A stretch of 64,000 bases of DNA from Ancylobacter radicis (GTDB lineage: Bacteria > Pseudomonadota > Alphaproteobacteria > Rhizobiales > Xanthobacteraceae), in contig NZ_JAHCQH010000022.1 of the NCBI RefSeq assembly GCF_018449475.1, positions 85,722 to 149,721 on the forward strand, in the 5' to 3' direction. The notes beneath the pieces are model-generated. The model was not told where the DNA came from and did no database searches. It saw only the letters and a list, made by a program, of their open reading frames with translations. Position numbers and translations under genes: made by a program. Shown one piece after another: positions 7,763 to 15,952 of the stretch; within the stretch, counting starts at the first letter, position 1; each line of letters opens with the position of its first letter.

Positions 7763-8737
7763 ATGGATGCTGTGACCCCGACCTCCGTGCCGCCGCTGAC
7801 CGAGAGCGACCTCCGGCTCCTGCGCATATTCCGCAGCGTGGCCGAAGCTGGAGGGCTGACTGCGGCCGAGCGCGCGCTCGGCATGGAACGCTCCACCATC
7901 AGCCGCCACCTGCAGACGCTGGAAGGCCGGCTTGGCGCCCGGCTGTGCCTGCGCGGCCCTGCCGGTTTCGAGCTGACCGAGTTCGGCCGCTGCGCGCTGG
8001 AAGCGGCGATAAGCGCGTCGGAGGCGCTGGAGGCGCTACGCCACGATCTGAATCTGGCGCGCCATGTGATGACCGGCGAACTGCGGATCGGGGTCGCCGA
8101 CAATTGCCTGTCCAACCCGCATTCGGCCTTCGCCGCCTCGCTGGCGCGGTTCCGCGAGATGGCGCCGGATGTGACGGTCAATCTCTCGATCAAGCTGCCG
8201 GGCGACATCCTCACCGGCCTGCAGGACAAGAGCCTGCATCTCGGTGTCACCGGCGCCGCGCCGGGGGTGGAGCGGCTGCGTTTCGAGCCGCTCTTTCTGG
8301 AGGATTTCCGCCTTTATGCCTGTCGGCGCGAGGGCCCGCCGCCATCCCGCGCCGATCTGGCGCGCCAGGGTTATGGGCTCGTCACCCGCACGAACGACCA
8401 GCGCACGCAGATGGCGGCGCGTGAGCTGAAGCTGGAACGCACCGCCATGGCTTTCGGGCTGGAGGCCGTGGCGACGCTGCTGGTCAGCGGAGGTTTCGTG
8501 GGCTTCCTGCCCGTCCACTATGTCGCGGCATGGGCGTCGATCTACCGCTTTGTCGAGGTGCGCGACGCGCAGGACCTCGCCTATGACACGATCTTCTCGC
8601 TGGTCACGCTGAAGGACCGCCCGCCGCCGCCGGCCGCGGTGCTGCTCGCCCGCATTCTGCGCGAGGAGCACGGCGCGGAAAAGCGCGCCCTGGCGCATCG
8701 TTTCGCGCTGGCGGGAGGTGCCGTCGCGGTTGACTAG
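7763..8737 (+). CDS. LysR-family transcriptional regulator of the ureohydrolase/ABC operon
   Basis: A 324-residue LysR protein: winged helix-turn-helix at residues 14-75 (LRIFRSVAEAGGLTAAERAL, then STISRHLQTLEGRLGARLC) followed by a periplasmic-binding-like effector domain. The start was placed at 7763 because a TATAAT box overlaps the alternative ATG at 7754; the message may be nearly leaderless. Divergence from the ureohydrolase/transport operon across a 152-bp gap is the classical LysR arrangement, so it probably responds to the imported guanidino compound. Confidence 0.88.
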   Translation: MDAVTPTSVPPLTESDLRLLRIFRSVAEAGGLTAAERALGMERSTISRHLQTLEGRLGARLCLRGPAGFELTEFGRCALEAAISASEALEALRHDLNLARHVMTGELRIGVADNCLSNPHSAFAASLARFREMAPDVTVNLSIKLPGDILTGLQDKSLHLGVTGAAPGVERLRFEPLFLEDFRLYACRREGPPPSRADLARQGYGLVTRTNDQRTQMAARELKLERTAMAFGLEAVATLLVSGGFVGFLPVHYVAAWASIYRFVEVRDAQDLAYDTIFSLVTLKDRPPPPAAVLLARILREEHGAEKRALAHRFALAGGAVAVD

Positions 8738-8852
8738 CGATCCGGCACGCGCCGTCATCCGGGCACCCGAAAGGTGAGGTATTCAGGCGCCGCACTTGCG
8801 CGGACAAGCCGTGCTAGCCATGCTTCGCCGTGGCCAGGGACAGAATGATCGT

Positions 8853-9878
8853 ATGTGGCGGATACCCGAGCATCCCGCGAACGAGGCCGAACGGCTGGCG
8901 GTCCTGAATGCCCTCGCCATCATGGATTCGCCCCGCGATGAGCGGTTCGACCGGATCGCGTGGCTGGCCCAGTGCCTGTACGGGGCCGACGTCGCCTTTC
9001 TCAGCTTCATCGATGGCGACTTCCAATGGATGAAATCGGTCACGGCGGACGAGATCGCCCCGAGCATTGAGCGCAATCGCTCCGTCTGCCAGCACATCAT
9101 CGCCTCCGGCGAACCGCTGATGTCGCCTGATCTGAAGAACGATCCGCGCTTTGATGGCCATCCGGTGGTGCCGCATCTGCCTTTTCGTTTCTATGCCGGC
9201 GTGCCGCTTCTCGTGTCGCCGGGGTTGGCGGTCGGCAGCCTGTGCGTGCTGCGGCGGGAGCCGGCGGCGGACACGCCCCCGTTCGATTCCGCGCCGCTGG
9301 AGGCGCTCGCCGCCGTCGCGGTCGATGCGCTCGATCTGTGGCGGCGCAACGAGGATCTGGCCCATGAAACACGTATCGATGCGCTGACCGGCCTCACCAA
9401 TCGCCGCGGCTTCGACGAGGCTCTGGCCCGCATCGCCAGCCGCTGCGCGCGCACCAATGAGTCGCTGGCGCTGCTGATGATCGATGTCGATCACTTCAAG
9501 GCGATCAACGACGAACTCGGCCATGTGGCCGGCGACGAGGTGCTGCGGCGGCTCGGCCATGCCCTCGGCGCCGCTCGGGTGCGGCTCGAAGATGTCACGG
9601 CCCGCTATGGCGGCGAGGAGTTTGCCGTCATCCTGCCGGGCTCGGACTCAAAGGGCGCCCTGAGGGTGGGGGAGCGCATCCGGGAGGCGATCGCGGGGGC
9701 GTGCATAGAGCGGCCGGGAGGCACGCTCACGGTCAGCATCGGCATGGCTGTGCAGGATGGTGGCCATTGCGACGCGCGCGGGCTAGTCGCCGCCGCGGAC
9801 GCCGCGCTCTATCAGGCCAAGCGCGAGGGCCGCGATCGCATCGTCGGGGCGGAAGCACGGACGGGCGCTGCGGGTTGA
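8853..9878 (+). CDS. GAF-GGDEF diguanylate cyclase
   Basis: A protein of about 341 residues: N-terminal GAF domain (about residues 10-165, starting EAERLAVLNALAIMDSPRDERFDRI) then a GGDEF domain (about 175-335) beginning RIDALTGLTNRRGF. The active-site motif is RYGGEEF, and RLED sits five residues ahead of it, the spacing of a c-di-GMP inhibitory I-site. It should make c-di-GMP and be product-inhibited. No membrane helix is present, so the GAF input is cytosolic. Starts at 8820 (ATG) and 8796 (TTG) are also open; 8853 was chosen for an AGGGA upstream and its distance to the GAF domain. Confidence 0.9.
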   Translation: MWRIPEHPANEAERLAVLNALAIMDSPRDERFDRIAWLAQCLYGADVAFLSFIDGDFQWMKSVTADEIAPSIERNRSVCQHIIASGEPLMSPDLKNDPRFDGHPVVPHLPFRFYAGVPLLVSPGLAVGSLCVLRREPAADTPPFDSAPLEALAAVAVDALDLWRRNEDLAHETRIDALTGLTNRRGFDEALARIASRCARTNESLALLMIDVDHFKAINDELGHVAGDEVLRRLGHALGAARVRLEDVTARYGGEEFAVILPGSDSKGALRVGERIREAIAGACIERPGGTLTVSIGMAVQDGGHCDARGLVAAADAALYQAKREGRDRIVGAEARTGAAG

Positions 9879-9910
9879 GGCGTATGGCAGTGCTGGCGTT
9901 CCAGAGCGTC

Positions 9911-10183
9911 TCACGGCAGCTCCGGTGGAACCGGCTCGCGCACGGTGAACGCCATGCCGAGGGCACTGACGCTTTGCACGTCGATGGTGACGCTGTCGCC
10001 GGAATCGAGAACCAGCGTTGCCCAACCGGTCGCCGAGGCACCGATCATCGCCGCCAGCTCTGCGACCAGTCGTCCGGCCCGCGGCCCGGCGGCGTGGGTG
10101 GCGTCGAGTTCGTAAGTGGCGGTGGCGGACCCGAAATCGGGTGCGCGTAGCCATCCGCGTCCGCTCCTCGCGGGGCGCTGCAT
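9911..10183 (-). CDS. Small protein of unknown function (90 residues)
   Basis: Not recognised. Basic start (MQRPARSGRGW), then a compact alternating polar/hydrophobic region containing LVAELAAMIGASATGW and TLVLDSGDSVTIDVQSVSALGMAF, which reads like a short beta-rich domain. There is no signal peptide or membrane helix. It converges on the GGDEF gene with a 32-base gap and lies downstream of the cold-shock gene and another small protein on the same strand. The start is uncertain and no strong ribosome site is visible. Confidence 0.5.
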   Translation of the reverse strand: MQRPARSGRGWLRAPDFGSATATYELDATHAAGPRAGRLVAELAAMIGASATGWATLVLDSGDSVTIDVQSVSALGMAFTVREPVPPELP

Positions 10184-10247
10184 CAGGTGAGCCCGCCAGT
10201 GGCGGGGCGGCCGGCGGCAAGAGGAAAGCCGGCGTCGCCGGGTCCGC

Positions 10248-10535
10248 TCACTTGGACTTCGCAGCCGTTCGGGGCGCCTTGGAGGCGGTCTTGACGGATT
10301 TGGTCGCCTTGGCAGCCGGCTCGGCGGCGGATTTGGCAATGCGCCGCGTCGTCACCGGCGGCGTGTCCACGGCTTCCTGCGCCAGGCGAGCCTGCCGCAG
10401 GCGCTCGGTCTTCGCCTCGCGCACGGCGACTTCCTGCTCGATCATCGACATGGCGATACGCGAGACGGCTTCCGCCTTGCTCTCGGTACGCGACAGGGTG
10501 GGCTTGAACAGGGTATCGCGGGTCAGCTTGGTCAT
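10248..10535 (-). CDS. Small basic Ala/Lys-rich protein downstream of cspA
   Basis: A 95-residue protein. Residues 1-55 look helical (MTKLTRDTLFKPTLSRTESKAE, then a charged helix) and residues 60-95 form a Lys/Ala/Thr tail (AAKATKSVKTASKAP) like histone-H1-type DNA-binding tails. It is preceded by a GAGGGATG start context at 10535. It follows the cold-shock gene, separated by a strong hairpin. DNA or RNA binding is inferred from composition only; no family is recognised. Confidence 0.65.
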   Translation of the reverse strand: MTKLTRDTLFKPTLSRTESKAEAVSRIAMSMIEQEVAVREAKTERLRQARLAQEAVDTPPVTTRRIAKSAAEPAAKATKSVKTASKAPRTAAKSK

Positions 10536-10558
10536 CCCTCGTTCCCTTCAAAACAGAA

Positions 10559-10581
10559 AAGGCCGGGACGATCCCGGCCTT
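10559..10581 (-). terminator. Strong hairpin between cspA and the downstream small gene
   Basis: A perfect 10-bp stem (10559-10568 with 10572-10581) and CGA loop. Read leftward, the stem is followed by TTTTCTGTTTTG, the shape of an intrinsic terminator for cspA. The downstream small gene may depend on read-through. Confidence 0.75.
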
Positions 10582-10631
10582 CCCAAAAAGTGTCTACCCG
10601 GCCGGACTTGCCAGGCCTGGGTAAGCAAGGA

Positions 10632-10841
10632 TCACGCGGCCTGGAGGTTGCCGGCGGACTGCTTGCCGGTGCGGCGATCAGCCAGCACCTCGAAGGAGAC
10701 CTTCTGGCCTTCGTTCAGGCTGGACATGCCAGCCCGCTCGACCGCCGAAATATGCACGAACACATCCGGGCCGCCGTTATCCGGCTGGATGAAACCATAG
10801 CCCTTCTGGCCGTTGAACCACTTCACAGTACCTGTCGCCAT
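10632..10841 (-). CDS. cspA: CspA-family cold-shock protein
   Basis: A 69-residue single cold-shock domain. RNA-binding motifs are [12 protein letters not shown] (RNP1 region) and [10 protein letters not shown] (RNP2). It binds single-stranded RNA/DNA and melts RNA structure; induction by cold is family knowledge and not shown here. The start at 10841 has AAAGGAA about 8 bases upstream. The 180-base upstream gap to the S21 gene could hold the long leader typical of cold-shock mRNAs. A terminator-like hairpin follows the gene. Confidence 0.95.
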   Translation of the reverse strand: MATGTVKWFNGQKGYGFIQPDNGGPDVFVHISAVERAGMSSLNEGQKVSFEVLADRRTGKQSAGNLQAA

Positions 10842-11021
10842 GACAAATTCCTTTCAGTCGACATAGATATTCAACCGCCCGCATACATACGGGCGTTCCG
10901 CTGGCATCGATTTGAGAGGAAGTTCGCCGACGCGCATCGCTGCGCAAAACAAAGTTCAACGTCCAAGATCGATGCAGATACCGTACAGGGTTGCAAGCCT
11001 TATTACAACCCCGACGGCGTC

Positions 11022-11378
11022 TTATTTTGCTTCGGAAGACGCGCCAAAGGGGGCGCCGCCGGCCGAGCCAGGACGCGCCGGGCGACCCGGAATCAGCTTC
11101 TTCTTCGGGGCGGCGATGAGCCCGTCGCGAACCGCCTGCTTGCGGGCGGCCTTGCGTGCGCGGCGGACCGCTTCGGCGTCTTCGCGATTGCGCCGCTCGG
11201 ACGGCTTCTCATAGGAGCGCCGGGCCTTCATTTCCCGGAACACGCCTTCACGCTGCATCTTCTTCTTCAGGACGCGTAGAGCTTGGTCGACATTGTTGTC
11301 GCGGACAAGAACCTGCAAACCGTTTCCGATCTCATGCAGCCCGATAGGCGGCTGCCAATTCAAAAGGCCGGCCGACAT
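11022..11378 (-). CDS. rpsU: 30S ribosomal protein S21 with N-terminal extension
   Basis: The core [28 protein letters not shown], followed by [14 protein letters not shown], is ribosomal protein S21, a basic helical protein of the small subunit involved in initiation. The usual family start aligns with a TTG at 11318 (about 98 residues). The ATG at 11378 adds 20 unrelated residues but has an AGGAA ribosome site, so it was kept. The C-terminus is extended beyond minimal S21 with a Lys/Pro/Gly-rich tail, common in alphaproteobacteria. Confidence 0.87.
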   Translation of the reverse strand: MSAGLLNWQPPIGLHEIGNGLQVLVRDNNVDQALRVLKKKMQREGVFREMKARRSYEKPSERRNREDAEAVRRARKAARKQAVRDGLIAAPKKKLIPGRPARPGSAGGAPFGASSEAK

Positions 11379-11486
11379 GGCGGGCTGTTCCTATATGGGC
11401 CCATATGCCGGCTGAAGAAAGGGGTATGGCCGGAAAACGACTCATCGATGTCGTGATGGCGTAACAATTGATCTGTCCGCGCCCTC

Positions 11487-12263
11487 TCAGGAACCGGCGA
11501 TGATCAGCTCAATACCGGCGCTCGCGATCGCCTTTACCATGGCGTCCGAGGGCTGCCTGTCGGTCACCAGCGTGTCGATCCGGCCGAGGCCGGCGACCTC
11601 GAACACGGCGCGGCGGTCGAACTTGCTGTGGTCGGCCAGGACCGTCACCTGGTCGGCGCGCTCGATCATCGCCTTGGCGATCTCGGCTTCCTGAAGGTCG
11701 AAATCCATCACGCAGGTCGGGTCGATGGCGCCGATCGTCAGCACCGCGTGGCGCGCGCGGAACTTGCCGATCTGTTCCAGCGCCAGCGGTCCCAGGCTTT
11801 CGCCGGCATCGGCGCCATAGGCGCCGCCGATCAGGAACACCTTGTGACTGTGATTGGAGGCCAGCGTCGCGGCGATCCGCGGGGCGTTGGTGATCGTGAC
11901 GAGGGCGGGCACCGCCACCAGCGCCTCGGCGAAGGCGATGGTGGTGCTGCCGGTGTCGATAAAGATCGAATCCTCCGGCCGGAACAGGCGCGTCGCGGCG
12001 GCCGCGATCAGTTTCTTGGCTGCCGCATTCTGCGCCACACGCTGCGCAAACGGCCATTCCTGCTCCGCCACCGGCGGGAGCACGGCAAGGGCGCGCGCGC
12101 CGCCATGGAACCGGCGCAGCCGGCCGGCGGCGTCGAGGCGGGTGAGATCGCGGCGCACCGTCTCGCGCGACATGCCCAGATGCTCGGCCAGCGCCTCCAC
12201 GCTCAATTCGCCGGAGCGTTCGAGCAGCGCAAGGATGCGGTCATGGCGCGAGGGTGTCGGCAC
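11487..12263 (-). CDS. DeoR/GlpR-family transcriptional regulator
   Basis: A 258-residue DeoR-type repressor. The N-terminal helix-turn-helix (residues 6-60, EHLGMSRETVRRDLTRLDAAGRLRRFHGGA) has the DeoR signature, and a sugar-phosphate isomerase-like sensor domain follows (DTGSTTIAFAEAL, LIGGAYG, DHSKFDRRA). Family members sense phosphorylated sugars or polyols. It is divergent, across a 530-bp gap, from the TRAP/FAD-oxidoreductase/kinase genes and is the likely repressor of that locus, perhaps relieved by the kinase product. Confidence 0.9.
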   Translation of the reverse strand: MPTPSRHDRILALLERSGELSVEALAEHLGMSRETVRRDLTRLDAAGRLRRFHGGARALAVLPPVAEQEWPFAQRVAQNAAAKKLIAAAATRLFRPEDSIFIDTGSTTIAFAEALVAVPALVTITNAPRIAATLASNHSHKVFLIGGAYGADAGESLGPLALEQIGKFRARHAVLTIGAIDPTCVMDFDLQEAEIAKAMIERADQVTVLADHSKFDRRAVFEVAGLGRIDTLVTDRQPSDAMVKAIASAGIELIIAGS

Positions 12264-12793
12264 GGCGTGTCCTCATGGTCATTCCCGCCAAGGGCGGGCG
12301 GCAATCGCTCGCCGGGTCGGTCCCGCGGAGGCCTCCGGCTGGCCTATGCGACCTTCGTATGGGTCTGGATGTCGGCGTCAATGCGACAAGGTCGTTGCAC
12401 GCAGGCGACGTGGCCCCAGACTGCCTGCTCCGTTGTGAGGGTTTGACGGCAAAAATAGACCGATCGGGCATAAAACGCCAGCTTAATTCGACCATTCGGT
12501 CAATACCGCAGCCAGTATGTGGCTGAACGGTCATTTTTCGCCAGAAACGGGCTTCCCCTCGGTCGCGAAAACGGTACAGTGCTTGCTAGTGCAAGAAAAG
12601 CGGGCAGGCATGTTTGGTGTGCACCGCAGCACGAGGGGACGGCGAATGAACCGGCTTTCGACACTTCCTGCCTGAAGGCGGAGATGGCGCACTTCGCCGC
12701 CGGCACGGCCGGCGCTGCGGCGTCCATCCTGTCTTGCCCGCGGCGATGGCGGCGGGCGGGGAGCGCGATAGCGGACATCAACGGAGCAAAAGC
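12264..12793. other. 530-bp intergenic regulatory region, no convincing gene
   Basis: This divergent spacer separates the DeoR gene and the TRAP operon. It contains GACC-ATTC-GGTC (12491-12502 region), a further CGGTCATT about 30 bases on, and GACCGATCGGGC near 12460; these GGTC-type repeats are candidate DeoR sites. A GTG frame from 12519 ends on the DctQ start with a GTGA overlap, but its 92-residue product has no recognisable features and is treated as non-coding. GGAG at 12783-12786 is the ribosome site for the next gene. Confidence 0.5.
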
Positions 12794-13339
12794 GTGACGG
12801 CGGACGAGGCAAAACGAGCAGGGGAGGGCGCCTGGGGGGTAGCGGCCCGCTATGTGCGGGTGGTGGACGGCCTGTCCAATTATGTCGGCTATCTCGCGGC
12901 GTCGCTGATCTTCTTCATGGGTGGCACGCTGTTGTTCGATGCGGTGATGCGCAACGTTGTGAAAATGCCCGTGCATTGGGCGGTGGAACTCACCCAGTTC
13001 ACCCTCGCCGCCTATTACTTCATGGGCGGGCCGTTCACGCTGCGCAACAACGAGCATGTGCGGATGGACCTCTGGTATTCCACGCTCTCCGAGCGCGGCA
13101 AGGCCAAGATGGACCTGATCACCGTCTGGTGCCTCATCTTCTATCTCGGGGTGCTGCTGGCGGGCTCGATCTCCAGCCTGCAATACGCCATCGCCACCAA
13201 TGAGAAGCGGTTCTCGATCTGGAATCCCTCGGTCATTCCGATCAAGGCGCTGCTGACCGCCTGTCTCGTCCTGATGCTGCTGCAGGCCTTCTCGCTGGTC
13301 ATCAAGCACATCTTCACGCTGCGCGGGGAGAAGATCTGA
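12794..13339 (+). CDS. TRAP transporter small permease (DctQ)
   Basis: A 181-residue four-helix membrane protein of the DctQ type (helices about residues 30-55, 70-95, 110-135, 150-172). The GTG start at 12794 follows GGAG by 7 bases, and family N-termini fit the following VVDGLSNYVGYLAASLIFFMG. The stop overlaps the DctM start by one base (TGATG), indicating coupling. It is the small membrane subunit of a sodium-driven TRAP importer. Confidence 0.92.
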   Translation: MTADEAKRAGEGAWGVAARYVRVVDGLSNYVGYLAASLIFFMGGTLLFDAVMRNVVKMPVHWAVELTQFTLAAYYFMGGPFTLRNNEHVRMDLWYSTLSERGKAKMDLITVWCLIFYLGVLLAGSISSLQYAIATNEKRFSIWNPSVIPIKALLTACLVLMLLQAFSLVIKHIFTLRGEKI

Positions 13340-14676
13340 TGACTTACGAGATGATCGCGCTGCTGATGTTCGCCTCGATGGTGGTGGCGCTCATCAGTGG
13401 ACAGCTTGTCTTCGCCGGCATCGGCTTCGTCGCCTCGGCGGCGGCTCTGATGCTCTATGGCCCCGGCGCCATCGACCTGCCGTTCAACCAGGTGTTCAAG
13501 CTGTTCAACTGGTACGCCATGCTGACGCTGCCCATGTTCATCTACATGGGCTACATCCTGGCGGAGTCCGGGATCGCGGAAGACCTGTACCGAGCCTTGC
13601 ACGTCTGGTTCGGTCGGTTCACCGGTGGCCTCGCCATCGGCACCATCTTCCTGATGGTCATCATCTCCGCGATGAACGGCCTCTCGGTCGCCGGCATGGC
13701 AATCGGTGCCACCATCGCACTGCCGGAGATGATCCGCCGCGGCTATGACAAGGTGCTGATCTCGGGCGTGGTGCAGGGCGGTTCCTCGCTCGGCATTCTC
13801 ATCCCGCCCTCGGTCGTGCTGGTGCTCTACGGCATGATCGCCCGCCAGCCGGTCTCCAAGCTGTGGTTCGCCGGCGTCGGCCCCGGCCTGCTGATGGCGG
13901 CGCTGTTCATCATCTACATCTATGTGCGGGTGAAGCTGAACCCGAAGCTCGCGCCGGCGCTGACCGATGACGAGCTGAACATGCCGCTGCGCGAGAAGCT
14001 GGCCTTGGCGCGGGCGGGCATCATTCCCTTCGTCATCTTCTTCTTCATGACCGGCCTATTCGTCTTCGGCGTCACCAGCCTGGTCGAGAGTTCGGCCGTC
14101 GGCGCCGCCTCCGCCACGCTCGCGGCGGTGGTCAAGGGTCGGTTCACCTGGCCGATCATCCGCGACACCGCGCTGAAGACGCTGAACGTCTCCTGCATGT
14201 TCATGTGGCTGATCCTCGCCGCCCTGGCGTTCGGCACGGTGTTCGACGGGCTCGGCGCGGTGAAGGCGATCGAGTTCCTGTTCGTCAAGCAGTGGGATCT
14301 CAACCCCTGGACCATCATCATCATGATGCAGCTCAGCTTCATCGTGATGGGGATGTTCCTCGACGACACGGCGATGCTGGTCATCGTCGCGCCGCTCTAC
14401 ATCCCGCTGGTGAAGGCGCTGGATCTCGGCTTCGACAACCAGCTGATCTGGTACGGCATCCTGTACACGATCACCTGCCAGATCGCCTACATCACCCCAC
14501 CCTTCGGCTACAATCTGTTCCTTATGCGCTCGCTGGCGCCAAAGGAAATCTCGTTGATCGACATCTACCGGTCGATCTGGCCGTTCGCCGCGATCATGTT
14601 CTTCACCATCATCATCCTGATGGTCTTCCCGCAGATCGCGCTCTGGCTGCCGGCCCACATGAACGTCAAGGGCTGA
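13339..14676 (+). CDS. TRAP transporter large permease (DctM)
   Basis: A 445-residue protein with about 12 membrane segments and DctM hallmarks: LPMFIYMGYILAESGI, MNGLSVAGMAIGAT, GSSLGILIPPSV and the MGMFLDDTAMLVIVAPLYIP region. It forms the translocation channel with DctQ and uses the sodium or proton gradient. It is coupled to dctQ by a one-base overlap and followed after 46 bases by the binding-protein gene. Confidence 0.95.
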   Translation: MTYEMIALLMFASMVVALISGQLVFAGIGFVASAAALMLYGPGAIDLPFNQVFKLFNWYAMLTLPMFIYMGYILAESGIAEDLYRALHVWFGRFTGGLAIGTIFLMVIISAMNGLSVAGMAIGATIALPEMIRRGYDKVLISGVVQGGSSLGILIPPSVVLVLYGMIARQPVSKLWFAGVGPGLLMAALFIIYIYVRVKLNPKLAPALTDDELNMPLREKLALARAGIIPFVIFFFMTGLFVFGVTSLVESSAVGAASATLAAVVKGRFTWPIIRDTALKTLNVSCMFMWLILAALAFGTVFDGLGAVKAIEFLFVKQWDLNPWTIIIMMQLSFIVMGMFLDDTAMLVIVAPLYIPLVKALDLGFDNQLIWYGILYTITCQIAYITPPFGYNLFLMRSLAPKEISLIDIYRSIWPFAAIMFFTIIILMVFPQIALWLPAHMNVKG

Positions 14677-14722
14677 CGCCTCGCCCTCTCCACGACCTTC
14701 CAAAAAACCAGAGGAGAAACCA

Positions 14723-15832
14723 ATGACCGACATCAAGAAGCCCGTGCAGAAGAAGGTGGACCCGGCCGCCGACACGATCCTCGCCAGCCGCCGCAACTTC
14801 ATGGCCAAGGCCGGCCTCGGCGCCGGCGCGGCGCTTGCCAGCACCACGCTCGCGGCCCCGGCGGTGATCGCCCAGACCGGGCCGATCAAGTGGCGTCTGC
14901 AGACCTATTCCGGCGCGCCGCTCGGCGCCCACGTCATCAAGCCGCAGATCGACGCCTTCAACGCCGCCGCCAATGGCGAGATGGTGATCGAGCTCTATTA
15001 CGCCGACCAGCTGGTGCCGACCTCGGACCTGTTCCGCGCGCTCCAGTCCGGCACGCTCGACGCGGTGCAGTCGGACGAGGCGACCATGGCCTCGCCGGTC
15101 GATATCGCGGTATTCGGCGGCTACTTCCCCTTCGCCACCCGCTACAGCCTCGATGTGCCCGCCCTGTTCCGCTACTACGGCCTCAAGGAAATCTGGGAAG
15201 AGGCCTATGCCGAGGTGCCGAACGTCACCTGGCTGTCGACCGGCGCCTGGGACCCGCTGCACATCTTCACCGTGAACAAGCCGATCAAGAGCCTCGCCGA
15301 TATGAACGGCCTGCGCGTCTTCGGCGTGCCGACCGCCGGCAAGTTCCTGTCGAAGTACGGCCTCGTGCCGGTGACCATCCCGTGGGACAACGTCGAGGTC
15401 GCGCTCCAGACCGGCGAACTCGACGGCGTGGCATGGTGCGGCTTCACCGAGGCCTATGAGGTTGGCTGGGCGGATGTGTGCAACTACGCGCTCTCCAACT
15501 CCGTCACCGGCGCCTGGTTCGGCAGCTACTTCGCCAACTCCCCGAGCTGGGCGAAGGTGCCGCCGCATCTCAAGGAGCTGTTCCTGATGAGCATCGACCA
15601 GTCCCATTACTACCGCGACGTCTGGTACTGGGGCGGCGAGGCGAAGCTCCGCGTGGAAGGCAACAAGATGGAGCTGACCCAGCTCCCGTCGGCCGACTGG
15701 GCCAAGGTGGTCGACGATTCCAAGGGCTTCTGGGACGAGATCGCCGCTTCCAGCCCGCGCGCCGGCAAGGTGGTCGCGGCCTTCAAGAAGTACGACGAGA
15801 CCATGAAGAAGGCCGGCTACCCCTATCGTTGA
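14723..15832 (+). CDS. TRAP transporter periplasmic substrate-binding protein (DctP/TakP-like)
   Basis: A 369-residue binding protein. The N-terminus carries a twin-arginine (Tat) motif SRRNFM near residues 28-33 followed by an Ala-rich helix ending VIAQ, so it is probably exported folded. The mature part begins IKWRLQTYSGAPLG. ELYYADQLVPTSDLFRALQ and GTLDAVQSD resemble the TakP-type subgroup, whose known ligands include 2-oxo acids. Start follows GAGGAG. The catabolic neighbours suggest a polyol or hydroxy-acid ligand; not determined here. Confidence 0.92.
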   Translation: MTDIKKPVQKKVDPAADTILASRRNFMAKAGLGAGAALASTTLAAPAVIAQTGPIKWRLQTYSGAPLGAHVIKPQIDAFNAAANGEMVIELYYADQLVPTSDLFRALQSGTLDAVQSDEATMASPVDIAVFGGYFPFATRYSLDVPALFRYYGLKEIWEEAYAEVPNVTWLSTGAWDPLHIFTVNKPIKSLADMNGLRVFGVPTAGKFLSKYGLVPVTIPWDNVEVALQTGELDGVAWCGFTEAYEVGWADVCNYALSNSVTGAWFGSYFANSPSWAKVPPHLKELFLMSIDQSHYYRDVWYWGGEAKLRVEGNKMELTQLPSADWAKVVDDSKGFWDEIAASSPRAGKVVAAFKKYDETMKKAGYPYR

Positions 15833-15952
15833 TCGCCTTATCGAACCTCGCGGCTCCGCCTCCGGGCGGGGCCGCATGGCCTGAGCTGCCGCTCGGCCTT
15901 CGCGTGACGCGACGGACAGGATCCGGCGCGTGCTGACAGGAAAGGAGCGCGC

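Noticed and set aside
12519..12797. 92-codon frame before dctQ ending in a GTGA overlap
   Set aside because: No domain, signal or codon pattern like its neighbours; the GGAG at 12783 serves dctQ. The overlap is likely chance, though it is recorded in the spacer entry.
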